A DNA stretch of 16,218 nucleotides from Candidatus Pollutiaquabacter sp. (GTDB lineage Bacteria; Bacteroidota; Bacteroidia; AKYH767-A; 2013-40CM-41-45): the NCBI GenBank assembly GCA_903854075.1, contig CAINVI010000326.1, positions 1 to 16,218 on the forward strand, written 5' to 3'. The notes beneath the pieces are model-generated. The model was not told the DNA's origin. It was given only the letters and a program-made list of their open reading frames with translations, and searched no databases. Made by a program: the position numbers and the translations under genes. Shown piece by piece: positions 7,813 through 13,885 of the stretch (position 1 is the first letter of the stretch; every line of letters starts with the position of its first letter).

Positions 7813-7850
7813 AAAAACGCTTATAAAAGGCAATTTTTAACAGCGTTTTT
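7813..7850 (+). terminator. Hairpin with T-tract: weak terminator of nuoLMN or 5' leader stem-loop of exbB
   Basis: AAAAACGCT (7813-7821) and AGCGTTTTT (7842-7850) form a perfect 9-bp stem around a 20-base A/T-rich loop that can pair further (ATAAAA with TTTTAA). The T5 end resembles an intrinsic terminator of nuoLMN, but the stem has only three G-C pairs and the loop is long. If transcription starts near 7811, the same element would be the 5'-terminal stem-loop of the exbB mRNA. Confidence 0.4.
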
Positions 7851-7899
7851 CGTTATCAAACCGAAAACACCAAATCATCTTAAACAACCGTAGTAACTC

Positions 7900-8718
7900 A
7901 TGAACAGCACTTCTTCAAAAGGCGGAAGCAACATCCAATCCCTCATTTCGGCGCTTGTTATTCCTCTCTCCATCGTTATCGGATTTGTAATCTGGAAATT
8001 TGTCCTTGGTGATCCATCCGGCTTTGAAGGCGGCGACACCGAAAAGAACCCGCTGCAGGGAAATATCCTTGCCATGATGTACAAAGGCGGTTATATCGTA
8101 CCGGTTCTTATCGGAACATTCATCACCACCATCACCTTCTCCATTGAGCGTTTCATTTCCATTAATAAGTCAAAAGGAACAGGAAACATCGAGACCTTCA
8201 TCCGTAACATCCGTTCGTTGATGGCTCAGGGCGATATCGCCGGTGCAAAGGCAGCTTGTGCCAAGCAGCGCGGCTCTATCGCCAACGTGGTGAACGCCGG
8301 CCTTGATGCATACGGCCACATGCAGAATGAGCGCAATATGGACAAAGAGCAAAAGATGGCGACCATCCAGAAGGAACTGGAAGAGGCTACCACATTGGAG
8401 CTTCCTATGCTTTCTAAGAACCTTGTCATCATCTCTACTATCGCCTCTATCGCTACCCTCCTCGGTCTGTTCGGAACGGTACTTGGGATGATCCGCGCGT
8501 TCGCGGCGCTCGCTACTGCAGGTGCTCCGGATGCTGTTGCGCTTTCTACCGGTATCTCTGAGGCGTTGATCAACACCGCGCTGGGTATTGGAACCTCCGC
8601 GCTGGCTATTATCATGTACAATTTCTACACCAGCAAAATCGATAGCATCACCTACGGTATCGATGAAGCCGGTTACAGCATTGTTCAGTCGTTCTCTGCA
8701 CGCAACCAAGGAAACTGA
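7900..8718 (+). CDS. exbB: ExbB/TolQ-family proton channel subunit
   Basis: A 272-residue MotA/TolQ/ExbB-family protein that forms the pentameric inner-membrane channel of a Ton motor, using the proton-motive force to drive ExbD and TonB. Predicted helices are about 15-37, 65-83, 174-200 and 217-243. The first is an extra N-terminal helix compared with three-helix E. coli ExbB, a layout common in Bacteroidota. The cytoplasmic part (about 84-170) is rich in charge. Pore-helix motifs are clear: LLGLFGTVLGMIRAF at about 187-201 and GISEALINTALGIGTSALA at about 218-236, including the conserved Thr. It is the first gene of the Ton cassette, 168 bases after nuoN with a promoter candidate between, and 52 bases before the first exbD. 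Confidence 0.93.
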   Translation: MNSTSSKGGSNIQSLISALVIPLSIVIGFVIWKFVLGDPSGFEGGDTEKNPLQGNILAMMYKGGYIVPVLIGTFITTITFSIERFISINKSKGTGNIETFIRNIRSLMAQGDIAGAKAACAKQRGSIANVVNAGLDAYGHMQNERNMDKEQKMATIQKELEEATTLELPMLSKNLVIISTIASIATLLGLFGTVLGMIRAFAALATAGAPDAVALSTGISEALINTALGIGTSALAIIMYNFYTSKIDSITYGIDEAGYSIVQSFSARNQGN

Positions 8719-8770
8719 TCCGCTTCACGGATTAATTCACCCGAGTTAATAACATCAGTAATCCTTCGTA

Positions 8771-9388
8771 ATGCCGAAGATCAAAATACCAAAGAAAACT
8801 CCGAGCCTGGACATGACCCCAATGGTCGATCTGGCGTTCTTGCTGGTGACGTTTTTCATGCTCACCACCAAGTTCCGTCCGGATGAGCCGGTGGTAGTGG
8901 ACCAGCCGTCTTCCGTTAGTGAAATTCCGTTGCCTGACAAAGGAGTAATCATGCTGACGATTGACAATCGTGGCCGCGTGTTCTTCAATGTAGAAGGCCA
9001 GCAAACTCGCCTCGACATCCTGGATCGTCTGGCAGAACGCTTCACGCTCACGTTCGACGAAAAAGAAAGAAAGCGTTTCTCTGTTCTGTCCTCCATTGGC
9101 ATGCCGAAAGAGCAGCTGAACAACTACCTCAAGGCTACCGATGACGAGCGTAAAAAGATGAACCTGGAGACGATGGGTATTCCCACCGATTCTACCAATA
9201 ATGAATTAACGTACTGGATTAACGCGGCACGTAACGTAGCTCCACGCTACAGCATCGCCATCAAAGGTGATCGTGATGCCGACATCCCTACGGTCAAGCG
9301 CGTTATTGAAATCCTTCAGGAAAATAAAGCCAATCGTTTCGCCCTCATCACCAATCTCGAAGGCGCTGCGACGGAAGAAAAGAAATAA
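8771..9388 (+). CDS. exbD: ExbD-family biopolymer transport protein, first copy
   Basis: A 205-residue ExbD/TolR-family protein with a short cytoplasmic N-terminus, one membrane helix (about 17-38) and a periplasmic domain. SLDMTPMVDLAFLLVTFFM holds the conserved proton-carrying aspartate D20 (E. coli ExbD D25). The periplasmic part is about 60 residues longer than in E. coli ExbD (141 residues in total), with an insert near residues 95-150 (KERKRFSVL, MPKEQLNNYL, DDERKKMN) between the usual beta segments. The end (APRYSIAIKGDRDADIPTVKRVIEIL) is typical ExbD. It differs clearly from the next exbD, so the two are paralogues rather than a recent duplication. The ATG at 8771 is the only sensible start; no ribosome binding site is obvious. 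Confidence 0.92.
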   Translation: MPKIKIPKKTPSLDMTPMVDLAFLLVTFFMLTTKFRPDEPVVVDQPSSVSEIPLPDKGVIMLTIDNRGRVFFNVEGQQTRLDILDRLAERFTLTFDEKERKRFSVLSSIGMPKEQLNNYLKATDDERKKMNLETMGIPTDSTNNELTYWINAARNVAPRYSIAIKGDRDADIPTVKRVIEILQENKANRFALITNLEGAATEEKK

Positions 9389-9399
9389 TATTCACCCCG

Positions 9400-9420
9400 C
9401 TGTGACCGTTATGGTTACAG
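9400..9420 (+). other. Hairpin between the two exbD genes
   Basis: CTGTGACC (9400-9407) and GGTTACAG (9413-9420) form an 8-bp stem with one G-U pair and a 5-base loop. No T-tract follows, so it is not a standard terminator. GTAAACAAT occurs twice right after it (9420-9428 and 9443-9451), the second copy just ahead of the ATG. It may affect mRNA processing or the relative output of the two ExbD proteins; this is inference. Confidence 0.4.
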
Positions 9421-9455
9421 TAAACAATCATACCCTTCTCCGGTAAACAATAACC

Positions 9456-10100
9456 ATGGCAGAAGTACAACAACAAGACGGCGGCTCCGATAAGGGGAAA
9501 CACAAGAAGCTACGCGCCAAGAAAGCATCCACGCACATCGACATGACACCGATGGTGGATTTAGCGTTCCTGCTGCTCACCTTCTTCATTCTCACCACGA
9601 CCTTCAGCAAGCCGAAGACGATGGATATTACCATGCCTGTAAAGGACAAGGTAGAGGATGAAGACCGCACAAAAGTTCCGGCATCACAGACGCTTTCTAT
9701 TCTGTTGACGGAGAACGACCGTATTATTTGGTACATGGGTATTGATGACCCTACAATGCCACCACAAACTAATATCGCAGACTTTTCGCAAGACGGTTCT
9801 CGAAGCATTCGAAATGTGCTGTTGGAAAAGAATAAACTCGTTTTCGATCAGGTTAAGCTGGTGGAAGACTCTGTAAAGCGCGGATTGATTGAAGATAATC
9901 CGGATGTCATCAAACAGCACAAAGCATGGGTGAAGGCAGCCGAAAAGAAAGGCCTTATCGTTCTGATCAAGCCGGACGATAAATCAAAGTATAAGAACCT
10001 GGTCGATATGCTCGATGAGATGCTGGTCTGTAATGTCGGTCGCTACGCGATCGTCGAACTTTCCGACTCTGAACTCGAATTGATCAAGAACACTCAATAA
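9456..10100 (+). CDS. exbD: ExbD-family biopolymer transport protein, second copy
   Basis: A 214-residue ExbD/TolR-family protein. The N-terminal 25 residues are polar and basic (GKHKKLRAKK), followed by STHIDMTPMVDLAFLLLTFF with the proton-carrying aspartate D35 and a single helix (about 33-50). The periplasmic domain is enlarged, with an insert (GIDDPTMPP, ADFSQDGSRSIRNVLL) that differs from that of the first ExbD, and ends in the usual ExbD fold (GLIVLIKPDDKSKYKNLVDM). Since known ExbB pentamers hold two ExbD chains in one pore, two different adjacent exbD genes suggest a heterodimer; that is inference. It starts 67 bases after the first exbD, across a hairpin, and ends 12 bases before tonB. 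Confidence 0.92.
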   Translation: MAEVQQQDGGSDKGKHKKLRAKKASTHIDMTPMVDLAFLLLTFFILTTTFSKPKTMDITMPVKDKVEDEDRTKVPASQTLSILLTENDRIIWYMGIDDPTMPPQTNIADFSQDGSRSIRNVLLEKNKLVFDQVKLVEDSVKRGLIEDNPDVIKQHKAWVKAAEKKGLIVLIKPDDKSKYKNLVDMLDEMLVCNVGRYAIVELSDSELELIKNTQ

Positions 10101-10112
10101 AAAAGCTGACGC

Positions 10113-10901
10113 ATGAATATCCACGGTTGGAACGATGCGGTAAATCCCGAACGCGTTGAGCTGGTTTTTGCGAACCGGAACAAAGAATATGGCGCTTACC
10201 CGCTTCGTAAGAAGTACGAGAAGCGCGTGTTGATGGCATTTATCGTTACCCTTTCTGCGATTCTATTAGCGGTCATCGTACCGAAACTGATATCCTTGTT
10301 GAATAGCGTGGTCTCCAGCGATAATGCTGCGATGACCGAAGCCATCACCTTGGCGGAGCCGCCGCCAATTGACAAAACAACACCTCCGCCACCGCCGGTA
10401 ATTCCTCCGCCACCGGTGCAACAGACCATCAAGTTCACACCGCCAAAGGTGGTGAAAGACGAGGAGGTTCAGGAGCCACCTCCAACACAGGAAGAGGTTA
10501 AAGAAGTTCAAGTTTCTACTGTAAACCAAGAGGGTTCTAAGGATATTATCGACGTTCCTACCGATCCGGTAGTGGTGGAAGAGGAAAAGGTCTTTACCGT
10601 CGTTGAGGAGATGCCTTCTTTCCCTGGCGGCGAAGAACAGCTTTTCAAATACCTGCGTAACAATATCAAGTTCCCTGCAGTTGCCCGTGAAAACGGAATC
10701 CAGGGACGTGTATTTGTTACCTTCGTGGTTGACAAAGACGGCAAAGTGAAAGACGCCAAGATCCTTCGTGGTATCGGTGGAGGTTGCGACGAAGAGGCAC
10801 TTCGCGTTATCCGTAACATGCCTGATTGGAAAGCCGGAAAACAAAATGGTCGTGCAGTGTCCGTTCAATACAACCTGCCGGTCAACTTTACGCTGAAATA
10901 A
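10113..10901 (+). CDS. tonB: TonB energy-transducing protein
   Basis: A 262-residue TonB. Residues 1-40 form a cytoplasmic segment with NKEYGAYPLRKKYEKR, a motif typical of Bacteroidota TonB and absent from E. coli TonB. One membrane helix spans about 41-64; it has no histidine, unlike E. coli TonB with its functional H20. A proline-rich periplasm-spanning linker follows (EPPPIDKTTPPPPPVIPPPP from about 87). The C-terminal TonB domain (about 173-262) includes PSFPGGEEQLFKYL, FPAVARENGIQGRVFVTFVV and MPDWKAGKQNGRAVSV, which bind the TonB box of outer-membrane receptors. It starts 12 bases after the second exbD and ends 9 bases before the small membrane protein, so it is co-transcribed. Its receptors are not in the window. 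Confidence 0.95.
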   Translation: MNIHGWNDAVNPERVELVFANRNKEYGAYPLRKKYEKRVLMAFIVTLSAILLAVIVPKLISLLNSVVSSDNAAMTEAITLAEPPPIDKTTPPPPPVIPPPPVQQTIKFTPPKVVKDEEVQEPPPTQEEVKEVQVSTVNQEGSKDIIDVPTDPVVVEEEKVFTVVEEMPSFPGGEEQLFKYLRNNIKFPAVARENGIQGRVFVTFVVDKDGKVKDAKILRGIGGGCDEEALRVIRNMPDWKAGKQNGRAVSVQYNLPVNFTLK

Positions 10902-10910
10902 TCCTTCTTA

Positions 10911-11144
10911 ATGACGACGCAAAAATCTCTTGCGTCCGGTATTCGTTTTTATATCAACCTGTTGATGATCGCGCTCTATGCGATCGCCGGACTGATTTTA
11001 CTCTTCTTTTGGTCGCCCGAAAACCTTCCCTCTTTTAATCGGACGGTCATTGGAATAGCACTTCTTATTTATTCTCTTTATCGCTTCCGGCGTTTCTATC
11101 GGAAGACAAAAACCGCTTCGGAGGAAACTGATGATCAAGTCTAA
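10911..11144 (+). CDS. Small two-helix membrane protein in the Ton cassette
   Basis: I cannot assign a function to this 77-residue protein. It has two hydrophobic helices, about 13-34 and 43-57, joined by a short loop (WSPENLPSF). The C-terminal tail after helix 2 is strongly basic then acidic (YRFRRFYRKTK, EETDDQV). By the positive-inside rule both ends should be cytoplasmic and the loop periplasmic. The start at 10911 lies 9 bases after tonB, and its end overlaps the start of the PstS-like gene by 14 bases, implying coupled translation. That position argues for a small accessory subunit of the ExbB/ExbD/TonB complex or an assembly factor; this is inference from context only. Confidence 0.75.
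   Translation: MTTQKSLASGIRFYINLLMIALYAIAGLILLFFWSPENLPSFNRTVIGIALLIYSLYRFRRFYRKTKTASEETDDQV
11120..11124 (+). promoter_or_regulatory. Strong Shine-Dalgarno sequence for the PstS-like gene
   Basis: GGAGG ends 6 bases before the ATG at 11131 and lies inside the coding sequence of the small membrane protein. Most starts in this window have no such site. It fixes the start of the lipoprotein gene and suggests a high or independent translation rate for it. Confidence 0.65.
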
Positions 11145-12075
11145 ACTAGTTGCCTCGACGCTTTTGTGTGCATTGTTTATTTCCGGTTGCGGCGATGCGC
11201 TCAAATCAAAATACGACGACACGCCTACGTCCGGCAACGTGCCTATTGTTGTTGATGAATCCTACGCGCCGCTGGTGGGTGTTGAACTGGACACCTTCAT
11301 GAAGTTGTATAAATATGCCACCGTTCGTGCGACATACCTTCCGGAGTCAGAAGTATTTCGTCGGCTGTTGAACGACGACTCTGTTCGTATAGCCATTGTT
11401 TCCCGCGAACTTAATGAAGAAGAAAAGGCGCAGATGACCGCGCAGAAAATAGTTCCACGCACTACTAAGGTCGCCGTGGACGCTGTTGCGCTGGTCATCA
11501 ACAATCAAAACCCCGATTCACAATTGGTTTTCCGCCAGCTCGCCGCTATTTTTCGTGGAGACATTCGTCGGTGGAATCAGCTTTCCTCTTCCGGCCTCCG
11601 CGATTCCATTCGCATTGTTTTCGACAAAAACGGATCGGCCAACACTCGATTTCTGAAAGAGACGTTTTTAGACGATGCAGCGTTCCCGGCCAACTGTTTT
11701 GCCACTAGCTCCAATGCGGCGGTTATTGATTATGTCGCAAAAACACCTGGTGCTATCGGCGTGGTTGGGGTCAACTGGATCAGCGATCGTGAGGACGAAG
11801 ACGTTGAACGGTTTTTGTCCAATGTTCGGGTGGTGGAACTGAGTTCCCGGGAAGATTCCGTTGGAAACGAGTATTTTGGCCCATTTCAGGCGTATATTGC
11901 ACTCAAGAAATACCCCCTGATTCGCGATGTTATGGTTATCAGCCGGGAAGGCCGAAACGGACTTGGCACGGGGTTTGCTTCCTTTTTTGCCGGAGACCAG
12001 GGCCAACGACTGGTTCGCCTCTCCGGAATGTTGCCGGCTAATATGCCGGTGCGTATTATAAAGATCAGTGAGTAA
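11131..12075 (+). CDS. PstS-like periplasmic binding lipoprotein
   Basis: A 314-residue member of the PstS-like substrate-binding protein family. It has a lipoprotein signal peptide ending in FISGC (lipidated C20). PstS-type landmarks in order: VAVDAVALVINNQNP (about 114-128), QLAAIFRGDIRRWNQL (about 136-151), GSANTRFLKETF (about 168-179) where PstS has a GSGT-like phosphate loop, YVAKTPGAIGVVGVNWI (about 201-217) and FFAGDQGQRLV near 285-295. Canonical PstS also binds phosphate through an N-terminal GAGATFP-type loop; here that place reads PIVVDESYAPLV, so phosphate binding is doubtful. No pstC, pstA, pstB or phoU is present. The gene overlaps the preceding one and adjoins the TPR gene, tying it to the Ton cassette. 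A role as ligand sensor or structural partner of the motor is inference. Confidence 0.82.
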   Translation: MIKSKLVASTLLCALFISGCGDALKSKYDDTPTSGNVPIVVDESYAPLVGVELDTFMKLYKYATVRATYLPESEVFRRLLNDDSVRIAIVSRELNEEEKAQMTAQKIVPRTTKVAVDAVALVINNQNPDSQLVFRQLAAIFRGDIRRWNQLSSSGLRDSIRIVFDKNGSANTRFLKETFLDDAAFPANCFATSSNAAVIDYVAKTPGAIGVVGVNWISDREDEDVERFLSNVRVVELSSREDSVGNEYFGPFQAYIALKKYPLIRDVMVISREGRNGLGTGFASFFAGDQGQRLVRLSGMLPANMPVRIIKISE

Positions 12076-12076
12076 T

Positions 12077-13768
12077 ATGAAATCAATGAAAACCATTCTT
12101 GTTTTTTTCGGTGGACTGCTGCTGACCGCCTGCGCATTTGGACAAACACTCGAAGAGGCTCGTCGCCTTACCGAAAACGAACAGTACGAAGCAGCTTCCG
12201 CCATTTACACATCGTTGCTGGCTAAAGACGCTACTAATACAACGCTGTATTATTACTTCGGCGAGAACCTGCTCTTGGATGAAAAGCCCGACAGCGCAGT
12301 GTTGATTTTTGAAAAAGGTCTTGCTGTTGATCCGGCCAACCTGCTGAATAAGATCGGTAAGGCCAAGGAATTATTAAACCGTACCAATGCCGCCGAGGCG
12401 AAAAATGCCAGTGAATTGGATCCTGCTAGTGAAGAGTTAAAGCTGCGCGCTCAGGAAGCAGCGAATGATGTGGCAACGGCTACTGCACTTATTGAAGAAG
12501 CGGTTAAGGCGGCACCCGCAAAAAGTGCTATCGTATACATTGAAGCGGCCGACGCACTGATTCGTTATCGAAATAAAAATTTGGATCGCGCCAAAACGTT
12601 GCTGGAAAAAGCCAATACCATTGACGCCAAAAATGTCGAAATTAAATTGCTCTTCGGAGATATTTATACGGAGCTGAATAACGGATCGCTTGCGGCTCAG
12701 TATTACAACGAAGCGCTGGACTTGAACAAAACATCGCCGCGTGCCATTGTCAGCAAGGGGCGTTTGTATAAACGCTCCACCAATTACGAAGGAGCTGCTG
12801 TGGAATTTCAGAATGCTATTGCTATTGATGCCAATTACGCGCCCGCACACCGTGAGCTCGGCGAAACATACTTCCGTCAGGGTAAGTTGGAAAAAGCAAA
12901 AGAAGAATACCGCACCTACCTTACCTTGTCGCGCAACAATTGTAATGCACGCATTCGTTACGGATCGTTTCTTTATTTGAGCAAGGATTATTCCGGGGCT
13001 ATTGCCGAGATGGAGCAGGTGTTGAAAGCGTGTGACGCTACCAATCCGCAGCCCTATCGCATAGCGGCGATTTCATATTATGAAACGAAGGATTATGCAA
13101 AAGCTACCGAAGCGGTCAACAAGGTTTGGAAACTGGTGCGTGAAGACCGCCGCACATCAAAAGATTATGAATACTATGGAAAGATATTAATAGCGACAGG
13201 ACAGGATTCTCTCGGGCTAGAGTATGTTAAACAAGGTTATGCCGCTGATCCCTCTCGCGCCGAGTTACTCTCTGATATTGCCAACACGTATTTCAAATCA
13301 AAAAAATACACGGAAGCCATAATCTGGTTCAAGAAGAAGATTGATGGGGGAAAAGATGTGCGTTCTGCCGATTACTTTACGCTCGGTCAGGCACAATACT
13401 ATGAAAATCAATTTTCCGATGCCACCACTTCGTTCGCTAAAGTGAACGAGGTTTCACCAAAATATGTTTCCGGTTACTTCTGGCGCGCCCGCGCAAATGC
13501 ACAACTCGATTCTACTTCTGAAGCCGGTCTCGCCAAACCATTCTATGAAAAGTATGTGGAGCTGGCCGCCGTAGATTCGGCATCAACGGTAAAATATAAT
13601 GCTGGTTTGGTAGAAGCCTATACGTATCTGGCATCGTATCAGTTCTTGATTGCGAAGGATAATGCCGCCACGCTGGATTATTTACGAAAAAAGGCGCTGT
13701 TAAATCTTGATCCGGAAGAATTGAAACGCGTACAGCTCAACATCAAGCAGCTGGATGGAAGCAAGTAA
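12077..13768 (+). CDS. Exported TPR-repeat protein of the Ton cassette
   Basis: A 563-residue tetratricopeptide-repeat protein, probably periplasmic. The N-terminus (MKSMKTILVFFGGLLLTACAFGQ) is a signal peptide. LTAC at residues 16-19 fits a lipobox, while cleavage before Q23 would be normal for a soluble export; both are possible. From about residue 26 to the end it is nearly all helical repeats, roughly ten to twelve TPR units, such as AHRELGETYFRQGKLEKA and LLSDIANTYFKSKKYTEA. I prefer the ATG at 12077, one base after the previous stop; a GTG at 12068 or the ATG at 12086 also fit. It is the last gene of the cassette, ending 9 bases before a strong terminator. It may serve as a scaffold for the PstS-like protein or the Ton motor (inference). 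Confidence 0.85.
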   Translation: MKSMKTILVFFGGLLLTACAFGQTLEEARRLTENEQYEAASAIYTSLLAKDATNTTLYYYFGENLLLDEKPDSAVLIFEKGLAVDPANLLNKIGKAKELLNRTNAAEAKNASELDPASEELKLRAQEAANDVATATALIEEAVKAAPAKSAIVYIEAADALIRYRNKNLDRAKTLLEKANTIDAKNVEIKLLFGDIYTELNNGSLAAQYYNEALDLNKTSPRAIVSKGRLYKRSTNYEGAAVEFQNAIAIDANYAPAHRELGETYFRQGKLEKAKEEYRTYLTLSRNNCNARIRYGSFLYLSKDYSGAIAEMEQVLKACDATNPQPYRIAAISYYETKDYAKATEAVNKVWKLVREDRRTSKDYEYYGKILIATGQDSLGLEYVKQGYAADPSRAELLSDIANTYFKSKKYTEAIIWFKKKIDGGKDVRSADYFTLGQAQYYENQFSDATTSFAKVNEVSPKYVSGYFWRARANAQLDSTSEAGLAKPFYEKYVELAAVDSASTVKYNAGLVEAYTYLASYQFLIAKDNAATLDYLRKKALLNLDPEELKRVQLNIKQLDGSK

Positions 13769-13777
13769 AAGACCACT

Positions 13778-13806
13778 AAAAAATCCCGGGATCCCCGGGA
13801 TTTTTT
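13778..13806 (+). terminator. Strong intrinsic terminator ending the Ton cassette
   Basis: AAAAAATCCCGGG (13778-13790) and CCCGGGATTTTTT (13794-13806) are a perfect 13-bp inverted repeat with a 3-base loop, and the right arm ends in six T. The A-tract on the left makes it bidirectional. It closes the exbB-to-TPR transcript. Confidence 0.93.
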
Positions 13807-13885
13807 ATTTGCTGACGGCCGTAATGGCTGGTGCTGTAATGTAGAATTTGATTACTTTACGACTTCAAACCACACCCCATTATTT

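Noticed and set aside
8170..8709. Long minus-strand open frames opposite exbB
   Set aside because: Their products show no recognisable domain and the + strand frame is an unmistakable ExbB; they are antisense shadows. The same holds for other minus-strand frames in the window.
8718..8732. Hairpin ATCCG-CTTCA-CGGAT right after exbB as a terminator
   Set aside because: Only 5 bp with no T-tract, inside an evident operon; at most a minor processing element.
12068..12076. GTG start at 12068 for the TPR protein
   Set aside because: It overlaps the previous stop and adds three residues ahead of the signal peptide; the ATG at 12077 (or 12086) fits a normal signal peptide better.
13808..13850. TTTG at 13808 with TAGAATTTG at 13842-13850 as promoter of the permease gene
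   Set aside because: The spacing is about 30 bases and the second box has one base too many; a promoter must lie in 13807-13885, but this pair does not define it.
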